From Gemmatimonadota bacterium (GTDB taxonomy: Bacteria; Latescibacterota; UBA2968), in assembly GCA_002727195.1 (NCBI GenBank), contig PBWH01000011.1:1-53670 (forward strand): 53,670 nt of DNA, read 5' to 3'. The notes beneath the pieces are model-generated. The model was not told where the DNA came from. It saw only the letters and a list, made by a program, of their open reading frames with translations, and did not search any database. Position 1 is the first letter of the stretch; the number at the start of each line of letters is the position of its first letter. The translations under genes were made by a program, and so were the position numbers. Of this stretch, positions 1 through 8,732 are shown piece after piece.

Positions 1-1
1 C

Positions 2-3000
2 TCCTACTCGAATCGTTCGTCGGTTCGGGTCGAGTTCGGTCTGGACGTGGATATGGACCTGGTGGGGGTCCAGGTACGAGACCGCCTGGATCAGGTCAGG
101 AACCTGTTGCCCGACGACGTCGAACGGATTGCGGTCCGTCGCATCAACCTCGAAGACTTCCCGGTTCTTGAATTTTCAGTCAGCTGGGCCGGCTCAAACC
201 CCGACGAACTGGCCAATGTCTTTTCGCAGGTGATCAGCCCGCGCCTGCAAAGGCTGGAGGGTGTTGGAAGCGTGGAGATTCAGGGGCTGGCTGAAAAAGC
301 CCTGTTCGTTGAGGTCGACCAGAATCGGCTCAACGCGCACGGTCTGGACATTCGCCGCCTGAACAATGCGATCCGGAACAACAACCGGAATACGTCCGCC
401 GGATTTGTCCGTGATGGCGGCCGGCGAATCGCAGTACGGGCGATCGGCGAATTCCAGCGTGTTGATGAGATCCGCCAACTGCCACTGGATGATGACATTG
501 TCGTCCAGGACGTCGCCGACGTCTCCTACGACTACCCGGAAAAGGAGTGGTTCGAACGCCTTGACGGTCGGGAGTCGGTCACTCTCGAGATTCAAAAGTC
601 GTCCAAGGCCAACATGGTCACCACGGCGGCCCTCGTGAATGCCGAACTGGATGCCATCGTCGAGGAAATCGGGGCGGACCGCCTGAAACTCCAGTTGATC
701 CGAGACCGATCGACCGCTGTCAATGATGGAATCCGTAACCTTTCCCAATCAGCGATTCTGGGCGGTTTTCTGGCGGTCGGTGTCATCTTCCTCTTCCTAC
801 GCAACTACAGGAGTACCGTGATCGTTGGCGCGGCGATCCCGGGCAGCGTGCTGACGGTATTCCTCATCATGTACTCCTTCCGCCATTTCGCCGAAGCCAC
901 GATCACACTCAACCTGATCTCGATGATGGGCTTGATGGTCGCAATTGGGATGCTCGTCGACCCAGCCGTGGTCGCCCTCGAGAACATCTACCGGAAGCGA
1001 TACGAGCGGGGAATGTCGGCCATCGATGCAGCTATCGAAGGCGCTCGTGAAATCGGCTTGCCCGTCGTCGCGGGTTCGCTGACCACGATCTGCGTGTTCG
1101 TGCCGATGATCTTCATCACAGATTCGCGCAGTTCGATGTGGATGCGAGACTTCGCGATCACCGTGGTCATTTCGGTTCTCGCGTCCCTCGTGGTTGCCCT
1201 GACGATCGTCCCGCTTGCCGCCTCTCGCGCATTCGGCCGTTCCGGCGAGGGACGTGCCGAGTCCATCACAAAACAAGTCATCGGTTTTATCGGGCTCTCA
1301 GTAATCTCCTATGCGGTGTATTCGACCGGAGTCCGTGAATCTGCCACCTGGCTGTGGGAAGGCGCCCTCTGGGTGCTGGCAGGTTTCGCGGATCTGGAAT
1401 GGACAGCGTGGACGGGACTGGCTATAGCACTGCTTACCCCGCTCGCGCTGTTCTTCCGCTTCAGGTCTTACGGGCTTCGAGGATTCTACGAGCGCGTCAT
1501 CAGCGGAACCCTGAGGTATCGCTGGACGACTGTAGCGGTCGCGTGCACGATCATGGCATGCGGATTCCACGTATATGGCCTGATCGAGAAGTCGCCCTAC
1601 CGCTATCAACCGACCCGACGCGTCGACTTTTCCGTCGAGCATCCTAGGAACTGGGATACTGCCGACCTCCTCGAACTGTTCCTGAAGGTCGAGGAAATGC
1701 TGATCCCCATGAAAGAAGAGCTGGACATCAAGGCGGTCAGCTCGAGAAAATCTCGAGGATCCCGATTCAGCACCTCTGTCAGCACGCGGCTCACCCTCTA
1801 CCTTGTGGACGCTGAGGAAGGGCAGTGGACAACTGATGAGGTGAAGAAAAAAGTTTCAGCATTGCTCCCCCAGGACATCCCCGGCGTCCGGTTCAAGAGT
1901 GGACGTGGACGCGGCTCAAGTGGTGTCGGCGTAGGCGTAGAGATCAAGGGTCGCAACCAGGAAATCCTGAACATGATCGCCGAAGATGTCGAGCTAAACA
2001 TGCAGGGCATCTCGGGTGTGCACGACGTAGAATCCAGCCTCGAGACCGGTACTGAGGAGATCCGGGTCACGATAGACCGGCAGCGCGCTCAGCGCCTTGG
2101 ACTGTCTCCACGGTCAATTGCCACCACGGTTGCGACGGCCCTCGGTACGCGCGGCAACAGCAAGTTCAAGACAGACGACGGAGAAATCGACATCACCGTT
2201 CAGTTGAAGGAAGAAGACCGTGCCACCCTCGATCAGCTCCTGAATTCGCAGTTCGAGAGCGACCGTGGCGAGCTCGTCTCCTTTTCCAGCCTGGCAAACT
2301 TCGATTACGAGAAGGGCCCCAACACGATTCGTCGTGACGACCGCATGTCCACGGTTACCATCTTCGCGAACACCGAGGAGTCAGCGCGTTACAGGGCGGG
2401 CACGCAGATGACACGTCGCATGAACAGCGTGCCGATCCCGAGGGGCTACAGCTGGCAGATGGACCGAAGCTTCCGGTGGATGCAGCAGGAGCAGAACGAG
2501 GGTAACTTCACGATGCTGTTCGCCGCTCTCCTGATCTACATCATCATGGCCTCTCTCTTCGAATCCTACGTCCACCCTTTCACCATCATGTTCACAATCG
2601 GCTTCGCTTTCATCGGAGTCGCCGTCGGCCTTTATAGCTTCAACGTGACCATGGACAGCAATGCCTCATATGGGTTACTCATCTTATTCGGCATCGTGGT
2701 AAATAACGGCATCGTGTTTGTCGATCATATCAACCGCTACCGGTCTCAGGGATATCCACGGTATCGAGCCATCGTTGAAGGGGGAAAGGATCGCCTGCGA
2801 CCGATCCTGATGACCGCCACAACCACCATCCTGGGCCTCATTCCCCTCGTACTCCCGATGATCTACGGTCAGGCAGAAGGCTGGGGACGCCGTTGGGGCC
2901 CGATCGGGCTGGTCGTGATATCCGGACTGTTCGCGTCAACCATTCTGACATTGATCCTGCTCCCGACGGTCTACAGCCTGATGGATGACCTGAGTGGCTG

Positions 3001-3055
3001 GATCCGGCGTACAGTTGCGACGGCCCGGACCGCGAACGCCAAACCCGCCTCCTGA
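2..3055 (+). CDS. RND (AcrB/HAE1-type) efflux transporter, 5' partial
   Basis: Inner-membrane pump of the RND superfamily that would drive proton-coupled export through a membrane-fusion protein and an outer-membrane channel. The frame is open to the left edge, so the start lies outside the window and the visible ~1017 codons lack the N-terminus. The first residues (NRSSVRVEFGLDVDMDL) match the pore domain just after TM1. Two halves are visible, each with a TM bundle and porter segments. TM4 carries MLVDPAVVALENI: the first relay Asp is present and the second is Pro. TM10 has NNGIVFVDHIN, with no Lys where AcrB has Lys940; both changes occur in the HAE1-like subgroup. A TM12-like hydrophobic stretch is followed by a short basic tail. 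Its stop overlaps the queC start by one base (TGATG), so the two are translationally coupled. Substrate is unknown. Confidence 0.93.
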   Translation, partial: SYSNRSSVRVEFGLDVDMDLVGVQVRDRLDQVRNLLPDDVERIAVRRINLEDFPVLEFSVSWAGSNPDELANVFSQVISPRLQRLEGVGSVEIQGLAEKALFVEVDQNRLNAHGLDIRRLNNAIRNNNRNTSAGFVRDGGRRIAVRAIGEFQRVDEIRQLPLDDDIVVQDVADVSYDYPEKEWFERLDGRESVTLEIQKSSKANMVTTAALVNAELDAIVEEIGADRLKLQLIRDRSTAVNDGIRNLSQSAILGGFLAVGVIFLFLRNYRSTVIVGAAIPGSVLTVFLIMYSFRHFAEATITLNLISMMGLMVAIGMLVDPAVVALENIYRKRYERGMSAIDAAIEGAREIGLPVVAGSLTTICVFVPMIFITDSRSSMWMRDFAITVVISVLASLVVALTIVPLAASRAFGRSGEGRAESITKQVIGFIGLSVISYAVYSTGVRESATWLWEGALWVLAGFADLEWTAWTGLAIALLTPLALFFRFRSYGLRGFYERVISGTLRYRWTTVAVACTIMACGFHVYGLIEKSPYRYQPTRRVDFSVEHPRNWDTADLLELFLKVEEMLIPMKEELDIKAVSSRKSRGSRFSTSVSTRLTLYLVDAEEGQWTTDEVKKKVSALLPQDIPGVRFKSGRGRGSSGVGVGVEIKGRNQEILNMIAEDVELNMQGISGVHDVESSLETGTEEIRVTIDRQRAQRLGLSPRSIATTVATALGTRGNSKFKTDDGEIDITVQLKEEDRATLDQLLNSQFESDRGELVSFSSLANFDYEKGPNTIRRDDRMSTVTIFANTEESARYRAGTQMTRRMNSVPIPRGYSWQMDRSFRWMQQEQNEGNFTMLFAALLIYIIMASLFESYVHPFTIMFTIGFAFIGVAVGLYSFNVTMDSNASYGLLILFGIVVNNGIVFVDHINRYRSQGYPRYRAIVEGGKDRLRPILMTATTTILGLIPLVLPMIYGQAEGWGRRWGPIGLVVISGLFASTILTLILLPTVYSLMDDLSGWIRRTVATARTANAKPAS

Positions 3056-3720
3056 TGGCCCGAGCCATTGTTCTTCTGAGCGGCGGGCTGGACAGCTGTG
3101 TGACCACAGCCGTGGCCGCCAGAGAGCACGATCTCTTCCTGTTGCACTTGCGCTATGGCCAGCGAACGGAAGCACGTGAACGTCGAGCGTTCGAGTCCAT
3201 CGCCGACCACTACAGCGTGCCCGATGATCGGCGCCTCATCGTCGACACAGGGTTTCTGGCACAGATAGGGGCCTCAGCGCTGACCGATCCGGATATCGAA
3301 ATTCCCGAAGCTGACCTTGAGTCCGACACAATCCCCATCACATATGTACCCTTCAGAAATGCACATCTTCTGTCTCTGGGGGTCTCCTGGGCAGAGACCG
3401 TCGCCGCCGACGCCGTCTACATTGGCGTGGTCCAGGAAGACAGTTCCGGATATCCCGATTGCACCGAAACATTCTGTCAGGCGTTCTCGAAGGCCGTCCA
3501 GGCAGGCACCAAAGAGGGACGGGTTGAAGTTCGGACACCTGTCATCGACTTGGAAAAGGCCCGAATCGTTGGCTTGGGGCAAGAACTGAACGCTCCCCTT
3601 CACCTGACGTGGTCGTGCTACACGAACGATGACCTCGCCTGTGGAGTCTGTGACAGCTGTGTGCTCCGGTTACGGGCTTTCGAAGCAGCCGGCGTCAGCG
3701 ACCCTGTCTCCTACGCATAG
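3055..3720 (+). CDS. queC: 7-cyano-7-deazaguanine synthase QueC
   Basis: Converts 7-carboxy-7-deazaguanine, ammonia and ATP to preQ0 in queuosine (tRNA) or 7-deazaguanine DNA-modification pathways; cytosolic. The 221-aa product is of normal family length. The N-terminal ATP pyrophosphatase P-loop SGGLDSC lies at residues 8-14. The C-terminal zinc site is CYTNDDLACGVCDSC, four Cys in the expected C-x8-C-x2-C-x2-C spacing, followed by LRLRAF. The ATG overlaps the stop of the RND pump by one base, an unusual partner for queC. No other queuosine gene (queD, queE, queF, tgt) is in the window. It ends in TAG. Confidence 0.95.
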   Translation: MARAIVLLSGGLDSCVTTAVAAREHDLFLLHLRYGQRTEARERRAFESIADHYSVPDDRRLIVDTGFLAQIGASALTDPDIEIPEADLESDTIPITYVPFRNAHLLSLGVSWAETVAADAVYIGVVQEDSSGYPDCTETFCQAFSKAVQAGTKEGRVEVRTPVIDLEKARIVGLGQELNAPLHLTWSCYTNDDLACGVCDSCVLRLRAFEAAGVSDPVSYA

Positions 3721-3724
3721 CAAA

Positions 3725-3749
3725 GGGGACGACATATCGTGCCGTCCCC
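3725..3749 (+). terminator. Hairpin just after queC
   Basis: A 7-bp GC-rich stem (GGGGACG / CGTCCCC) with an 11-base loop starts 5 bases past the queC stop. No U-tract follows, so it is at best a weak or Rho-assisted terminator, or an mRNA-stabilising 3' hairpin. Confidence 0.35.
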
Positions 3750-4220
3750 CCTGCAACCCCCTCTTAAGAGTTACCTAGTTCTTCGAGATCTCGTCACCAC
3801 TGATTACAAGACCTTTATGTGTCCCGTTGCTGATCTCTTGATCGGAAAATTGTAACGATTCGATGTACAAAAACATGCGGGCATCCCGCATACGGGACGC
3901 CCGCCTTGGGTTTCTGTCTCTGGATCCGGACGGGAGAACACCGTGCATAAATAGCGTGCTCAGCCATCCGCCCATTGTCGGCAGAGATGCCGAAACGCCA
4001 CTCCGAGCTTCAGGAGCAGATGGAGAGACAGAATGGGAGTGAGGAGGAACTCTGTAAGACGAGATATCGGGAAGGAGGTCTCGGAGGCTTCAACCCGGGC
4101 GGATCTCAGAACCCCGAATATGCGGCGGTGGATGGTCTCTGGATTCATTTCGGAGCCGCTCCGGCGTGAGAGCGACAGTGATTGCGCGTGCTGCAGTGCT
4201 CGGTGCGGATCGAACACCAG
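3750..4220. other. Intergenic stretch, no convincing gene
   Basis: About 470 bases lie between queC and the bactofilin gene, which converge. Short open frames exist on both strands (up to 85 codons), but none has a ribosome-binding site plus recognisable sequence. The only structure I can support is the strong hairpin at 3877-3904. The stretch may be the long 3' untranslated region of the bactofilin mRNA. Confidence 0.5.
3877..3904 (-). terminator. Rho-independent terminator, minus strand
   Basis: GCGGGC-A-TCCCG / CGGGA-C-GCCCGC forms a 12-position stem with one A.C mismatch and a CATA loop. Read on the minus strand it is followed within a few bases by a T5 tract (ATGTTTTTGT). This fits termination of the bactofilin transcript, about 320 bases after its stop codon. 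Confidence 0.55.
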
Positions 4221-4646
4221 TCAGCCCTGCTGCTCTGCGACCTCCCTGGGCTGTTCGTCGATCGTCGTTTCCACCTGGATCTCGCCGCCGGCATCACATT
4301 CGGCTTTGAAGATCGCGCCCTCTTCGACGATCAACGTTCGCGTCTTGATACGACCGACAAACGCGGCCTGAGCCTGAAGATGCACCTTCTCCTCAGCCTC
4401 CAGGGTTCCAACAATCCGGCCGCTGACCAGCGCGTCGTTTACTTTCACATCTGCTTCAATCACCCCGGACTCCCCAACAATCAGGGTGCCCGATGACACC
4501 AGTTCGCCCTTCAGGACACCGTCGACCCGAACACCGGTCTCAACACGGAAGCGTCCCTCGGAAACCGATCCGCGGCCGATGACCGTATTGATCCCCTTAC
4601 CGTTGGGGCCCATTTTCAGCTTTTTGAACTTGGAATCCGACTCCAT
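4221..4646 (-). CDS. Bactofilin (polymer-forming cytoskeletal protein)
   Basis: Bactofilins self-assemble into membrane-associated filaments that position cell-wall or envelope enzymes. The 141-aa protein has a charged N-terminal tail (about 20 residues, KFKKLK), then a right-handed beta-helix core with the typical short Gly/Val repeats (INTVIGRGSVSEGRF, GVLKGELVSSGTLIVG, DALVSGRIVGTLEAEEKV, RIKTRTLIVEEGAIFKAE) and an acidic C-terminal tail. Length and order match the family. A weak AGGA ribosome-binding site precedes the ATG. It stands alone, divergent from the lectin-ABC operon, without the M23 peptidase that often accompanies bactofilins. Confidence 0.9.
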   Translation of the reverse strand: MESDSKFKKLKMGPNGKGINTVIGRGSVSEGRFRVETGVRVDGVLKGELVSSGTLIVGESGVIEADVKVNDALVSGRIVGTLEAEEKVHLQAQAAFVGRIKTRTLIVEEGAIFKAECDAGGEIQVETTIDEQPREVAEQQG

Positions 4647-4756
4647 GAATCCATCCTGACGGGGTGTCGTGTGACGGCATAAGTTGTTGTTATCGCACGA
4701 AATGAAAAGTAAGTCACTTCGTGCGGCCAGTCAACGACTTTGCGGATGATGGAGCC

Positions 4757-4785
4757 TTGACAGCCATGGGGCCCCCCGGTATTTT
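4757..4785 (+). promoter_or_regulatory. Sigma70-type promoter of the lectin-ABC operon
   Basis: A perfect -35 TTGACA (4757-4762), a 17-base spacer and -10 TATTTT (4780-4785; 4 of 6) place the start of transcription near 4792, about 20 bases before the lectin ATG. Position, spacing and orientation all fit. Confidence 0.6.
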
Positions 4786-4811
4786 GCCCCGTCAATGAAC
4801 CAGGAGATCCG

Positions 4812-5186
4812 ATGGCACTGACCATTACAAAATCGGTACGTCCCAACGCCGTATGGCAGGAGATGTATCTCCAGATCCAGGAAGATCAGCGCGTAATAAT
4901 CTCGGCCGAGGGCCTGTGGTCGCCCGAGAGTCGACCAGCAACGATCCTCTGGTGCGGTCCCGATGGCATCGAAGGACGTCAAGCCGACGAGCGTTACCTG
5001 GTACCGGGTTCGAACGTCGCCAGTCTCGTCGCTCGGATCGGGGATTCGCCAGCCATGTCGGTCGGCAACTACTTCGACTTCTACTCACCCTACGCGGGCT
5101 CATTGTGGCTCGCGATGAATGAGGTAGAGGAGTATCACAATCAGGCCGGCTCGCTGAACGCACAGATCATCCTCTTCGACCAGTGA
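4812..5186 (+). CDS. LecA (PA-IL)-like lectin-fold protein
   Basis: A 124-aa beta-sandwich protein resembling the galactophilic lectin PA-IL (LecA) of Pseudomonas (121 aa). Recognisable stretches are EGLWSPES, LWCGPDG, a VASLVARIG strand (LecA: ALVMKIG), a final-loop MNEVEEYHNQAGS (LecA: YNDVPGTYGNNSGS) and a closing NAQIILFDQ strand. The LecA calcium/sugar ligands in the last loop are only partly kept (one Asn is retained, Asp is replaced by Glu), so specificity cannot be read off. There is no signal peptide. The start has an AGGAG site. Its stop overlaps the permease start by four bases (GTGA), tying it to a transporter operon. It may be a carbohydrate sensor or accessory binding protein. 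Confidence 0.7.
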   Translation: MALTITKSVRPNAVWQEMYLQIQEDQRVIISAEGLWSPESRPATILWCGPDGIEGRQADERYLVPGSNVASLVARIGDSPAMSVGNYFDFYSPYAGSLWLAMNEVEEYHNQAGSLNAQIILFDQ

Positions 5187-5971
5187 TCCTGAAACTCTTT
5201 CGGCGTGCACTAGAGGCATACGGCATTTCCGTTGCCTTCGTCCTGATTCTCCTCGCGCTGTGGGAAGTCGTGGTCCGTACTTTCGGCATCGCGGACTTCA
5301 TCCTCCCGCCCCCCTCCCGTATCCTGACCAAACTGTGGACATCGCTGCCCCTTCTCCTGGGGCATGCCAGTGTCACACTCACTGAGGCCCTGCTGGGGTT
5401 CCTACTCGGTGCAAGTACAGGTATCTCGGTTGCCCTGGCGATGGCCCGCTCGCGCACGATCGAGCGAGCGCTCTCCCCGCTGGTCATCTCGTCACAGACA
5501 TTCCCTAAGGAAGCCCTGGCCCCCATCTTCGTCGTCTGGTTCGGGTTCGGGATCGCACCAAAGGTGATCATTGCCGGGCTGATCTCGTTCTTTCCCGTGG
5601 TCGTCAACACGACGCGGGGCCTGATCTCCGTGGACCCTCTGATCCTTGACCTGATGCGAAGCCTGTCCGCGACGCCCCGCCAGGTGTTCGCCAAAGTTCG
5701 TCTCCCCAACGCCGTGCCGTATATCTTCGCTGCTTTGAAGATGTGTATCACGCTCAGCGTGATTGGCGCTGTCGTCGGGGAATTCGTCGGGGCAAGCGCA
5801 GGGCTCGGCCACCTCGTTCGGCTGGCCAACTCCGAGCTTGCCACAGACCTCGTATTCGCCGCCCTGATTGTCCTGGGGGCGATGGGAACGTCGCTGTATC
5901 TCACCGTAGAAAGCATCGAGCGTGCCGCATTAAAGCGTTGGGGCGGCACGATCGATACGCTGAAGCGATAG
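5183..5971 (+). CDS. ABC transporter permease (SsuC/TauC/ThiX family)
   Basis: Inner-membrane channel subunit of an ABC importer. The 262-aa protein has about six TM segments (first at residues ~13-30, LILLALWEVVVRTFG). The cytoplasmic EAA loop that docks on the ATPase is seen as LSATPRQVFAKVRLPNAVPYI around residue 165-185. It starts at GTG and overlaps the lectin gene by four bases. The solute-binding lipoprotein follows after 9 bases. The matching ATPase is most likely the one at 7955-8722 on the opposite strand. The family carries sulfonates, nitrate, pyrimidine precursors and similar small molecules; the substrate here is unknown. Confidence 0.9.
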   Translation: MILKLFRRALEAYGISVAFVLILLALWEVVVRTFGIADFILPPPSRILTKLWTSLPLLLGHASVTLTEALLGFLLGASTGISVALAMARSRTIERALSPLVISSQTFPKEALAPIFVVWFGFGIAPKVIIAGLISFFPVVVNTTRGLISVDPLILDLMRSLSATPRQVFAKVRLPNAVPYIFAALKMCITLSVIGAVVGEFVGASAGLGHLVRLANSELATDLVFAALIVLGAMGTSLYLTVESIERAALKRWGGTIDTLKR

Positions 5972-5980
5972 GATGGTCAG

Positions 5981-6940
5981 ATGAGAGTAAGCAGTCTGTT
6001 TCTTCTGGTAGCTCTGTGTGCGTGTTCGGCGCAAGATGATGGGAAGGACCAGATCCAGCTTCTGCTGGATTGGAAGGCACAGATGGAGCACGCCGGTTTC
6101 TTCGTGGCACAGGCAGATGGGTATTACGAAGCGGCCGGGCTGTCCGTGAAAATTCTCGAAGGAAGCGGCGCTCCGACGACAGCCCAGCTCGTGGGGAACG
6201 GAACCTACAAAATCGGCGTCTCCAGTGGCTCGGCCACCGTCATGGCCAGGGCAAAGGGAATTCCAGTCGTATCCCTGGCCGTGATCAACCAGCACTCCCC
6301 TGTCGTGGTTTATTCGCTTGCCGCCAAAGGGTTGACCGAGCCCCGTCACCTGGTCGGCAAGCGAATCGGGGTCAACATCGGGGGGACGAAGCACCGGGAG
6401 TTCCAGGCGCTCCTCAAGAAGGTCGGGATCGCGGAGGACGAGATCCAGCTGATGGGGATGACTGAGTCCAGCCCGGCCCCCCTCCTGGCTGACAAGGTTG
6501 ACGCCATGCTCGGATACACGGAGGACCAGCCGGTGACCGTGGAACTGCGGGGCGAAAACGTCAACCGGATCGCCCTTTCGGATCACGGGATCGACATCTA
6601 CAGCACGAATCTCATCGTGAACGAAGCCTATCTGGGGTCGGACCAGGCAGTGGTGGAGCGGTTCTTGAAGGCGAGCATGAAAGGTTGGTCGGAAGCCGTT
6701 CGGAATCCGGAGAAGGCGGTGCAGGCTTACACGGCTGAACGACCGGAAAGCGATCGGGAATTCAACGAGGCAAACTTCACTCAGCTGATTCCGATTCTCA
6801 CAAGCCCCGACGTCGAGGCTACGGGATTCGGTGCCCAGACAGCGCAGCGCTGGGCCAACACACAGGACATCCTCTTCGACCTGGGTATGATCGAGGCCAA
6901 GGTAAACATCGATCAGCTCTTTACGAACGCGCTAAGGTAA
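5981..6940 (+). CDS. ABC substrate-binding lipoprotein (NMT1/THI5-SsuA-like)
   Basis: Periplasmic binding protein delivering substrate to the adjacent permease. Of 319 aa, the N-terminal signal ends in a lipobox (LCAC, Cys near residue 15). The mature part begins IQLLLDWKAQMEHAGFFVAQADGYY, the THI5-like opening, followed by GSGAPTTAQLV and LVGKRIGVNIGG motifs of the SsuA/ThiY fold. It is the last gene on the plus strand here; its TAA lies two bases from the stop of the convergent iolC-like gene, with no room for a separate terminator. Sequence alone does not separate pyrimidine precursors, sulfonates or a carbohydrate-related ligand. Confidence 0.88.
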   Translation: MRVSSLFLLVALCACSAQDDGKDQIQLLLDWKAQMEHAGFFVAQADGYYEAAGLSVKILEGSGAPTTAQLVGNGTYKIGVSSGSATVMARAKGIPVVSLAVINQHSPVVVYSLAAKGLTEPRHLVGKRIGVNIGGTKHREFQALLKKVGIAEDEIQLMGMTESSPAPLLADKVDAMLGYTEDQPVTVELRGENVNRIALSDHGIDIYSTNLIVNEAYLGSDQAVVERFLKASMKGWSEAVRNPEKAVQAYTAERPESDREFNEANFTQLIPILTSPDVEATGFGAQTAQRWANTQDILFDLGMIEAKVNIDQLFTNALR

Positions 6941-6942
6941 CG

Positions 6943-7953
6943 CTAGAACCCACCACGCTCGTCCACGAAGGAGTTGACGGCGTCCAGTGTCGGCATGAAG
7001 TTTGCGCAGCCGTGCTCGGTGACCACGATCGCCCCACACGCGTTCCCAAGCCGAGCGCACTTCACGAGATCCCACGACTGGACGAGCCCGTAGATGAATC
7101 CGGCACCAAAGGCGTCCCCCGCACCAAGTACGTTCGTGATTTCCACCCGGAATCCGGGCGCATCCTTCACGTCGATCCGGTCCCCTGTCTTGACGTGAAC
7201 CCTGGCCCCTTCCGCCCCGATCTTCTCGACCACCGCAGAAGGCCCCAACGCCAGCAGATCCCGTATGGCGCTGCTTACATCACCGGCGATATGCGCGTCC
7301 GAAACCTGTGAGTGGGTGACCGACACGTCGTTCGAATCACGCAGAACGGATGCCCGGATCTCGTCAGCCGTCCCCAGTACGATGTCCACGGTTGACAAAG
7401 CAGAACGCACTGCGACCCCGAAGGATCTCGGATCGGGCCACTGATCCGCCCGGAAATCCAGGTCGAGCACCACCCTACGTCCAGCCTTCCTAGCAACCTC
7501 CGCCGCATAAAGCGATGCCGTACGGCTGGGCTCTACACTCAGGTTGGTACCCGCATACTGGAACACAGTCGCATCGCCGACCGGGCTGGCATCGACATCG
7601 TCGATCGACAGCGCGGCGTCCGCGCAGTTTTCACGGTAGTAAACGAGCGGGAATCGATCAGGTGGCTCGATACCCAATGCGACGGCGCTTGTTCGCCGGT
7701 CCTCCTTGATCGGGATGTAGGACGTATCCACACCTTCCTCAGTCAGAAAGCGCATCACAAATTCACCAACAGGGTCTCTTCCCACGGCCGTCAGCAAGCC
7801 TGACCGCAAACCGAGCCGTGCCGCGCCCACGCTGATGTTAGTCGGTGATCCGCCCACGTAAGCGGCGAAGTTCGTGATCTCGGCGAAGGGCGCGCCGATG
7901 TCGTTGCTATAAAGGTCGATACAGGATCGACCCATGTGGAATGAATCGAACAC
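6943..7953 (-). CDS. iolC: PfkB-family kinase, IolC-like (5-dehydro-2-deoxygluconokinase)
   Basis: Ribokinase-fold sugar kinase. The N-terminal block MGRSCIDLYSNDIG, AAYVGGSPTNISVG and LTAVGRDPVGEFV is the IolC signature, and YYRENCADAAL also matches. The PfkB catalytic motif NVLGAGDAFGAGF (Asp base) is near residue 285. IolC phosphorylates 2-deoxy-5-keto-D-gluconate in myo-inositol catabolism. No other iol gene is in the window, so the true substrate may be a related keto sugar. It starts GTG one base after the ABC ATPase stop, giving a tight operon with an importer subunit. It ends in TAG. Confidence 0.85.
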   Translation of the reverse strand: MFDSFHMGRSCIDLYSNDIGAPFAEITNFAAYVGGSPTNISVGAARLGLRSGLLTAVGRDPVGEFVMRFLTEEGVDTSYIPIKEDRRTSAVALGIEPPDRFPLVYYRENCADAALSIDDVDASPVGDATVFQYAGTNLSVEPSRTASLYAAEVARKAGRRVVLDLDFRADQWPDPRSFGVAVRSALSTVDIVLGTADEIRASVLRDSNDVSVTHSQVSDAHIAGDVSSAIRDLLALGPSAVVEKIGAEGARVHVKTGDRIDVKDAPGFRVEITNVLGAGDAFGAGFIYGLVQSWDLVKCARLGNACGAIVVTEHGCANFMPTLDAVNSFVDERGGF

Positions 7954-7954
7954 G

Positions 7955-8722
7955 TCAGGAATCCCCGAACGCCGCCCTGTCCAGCTGCGACCGCAGATGG
8001 GCTTCGAGTTGAACGAACTCCGTCTTGGCCCGCAGGGTGTTCTCCCGCGGCCGAGGGAACGGAACGGTGATATCCTCGATGATCCGACCGGGTCTGGGTG
8101 ACATCACCACCACACGATCCGACATGATCAAGGCCTCCGGGATGCTGTGTGTGACGAGCAGGACCGCGGCCTGCGTCTCCCACCACACGGAGAGCAACTC
8201 GATCTGCAGATGCTCTCTCGTAATCTCGTCCAGCGCCCCGAAGGGCTCGTCCATTAAGAGCACACGAGGGCGGTGCGTCAGTGCACGCGCGATCGATACT
8301 CGGGACTGCATGCCACCTGACAGCTCCCGTGGAAACGCGTGCTCGAACCCTGTCAGGCCGACCTTCTCGACCATCTCCTCCGCCCGCCCCAGGACTTCCT
8401 CATCCTTGAAGACCTCCCCTGGAAGCCGAACGTTGTCCAGAACACTTCGCCACTCCAGCAATGATGGCTTCTGGAAGACCGCGCCGGTCAGGCGCTGTTG
8501 ACGAGCCTCCGAGGGCACCAGACCACTGACCCGGATTTCACCGGTAGTCGGTGTCTCGAGGTCCCCCACCATCCGCAGCAGCGTCGTCTTGCCACAGCCG
8601 GACGGGCCGAGCAGACTGACAAACTCCCCTTTCCGAACCGAAAGGCTCGCAGCCTGAAGCGCTTCGACGCGTCCACGCTCGGACTCGAAGGCCTTGGACA
8701 CCTCCTCCACTTCAACAACCAC
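7955..8722 (-). CDS. ABC transporter ATP-binding protein (SsuB/TauB family)
   Basis: Cytoplasmic ATPase of an ABC importer. Of 255 aa: Walker A GPSGCGKTT (~residues 39-47), Q-loop AVFQKPSLLEW, signature LSGGMQSRVSIARAL, Walker B VLLMDEPFGALDE, H-loop THSIPEA. It belongs to the same nitrate/sulfonate family as the permease at 5183-5971 and is the only complete ATPase in the window, so it probably completes that transporter although the two operons converge. It starts at GTG, 10 bases after the upstream membrane-protein gene. Confidence 0.92.
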   Translation of the reverse strand: MVVEVEEVSKAFESERGRVEALQAASLSVRKGEFVSLLGPSGCGKTTLLRMVGDLETPTTGEIRVSGLVPSEARQQRLTGAVFQKPSLLEWRSVLDNVRLPGEVFKDEEVLGRAEEMVEKVGLTGFEHAFPRELSGGMQSRVSIARALTHRPRVLLMDEPFGALDEITREHLQIELLSVWWETQAAVLLVTHSIPEALIMSDRVVVMSPRPGRIIEDITVPFPRPRENTLRAKTEFVQLEAHLRSQLDRAAFGDS

Positions 8723-8732
8723 TTCGTCGTGC

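Noticed and set aside
3960..4217. 85-codon minus-strand open frame after the bactofilin
   Set aside because: No ribosome-binding site, no recognisable sequence; left as intergenic.
5167..5949. 260-codon minus-strand open frame
   Set aside because: Antisense to the ABC permease; Arg/Ser-rich composition typical of a GC-rich shadow.
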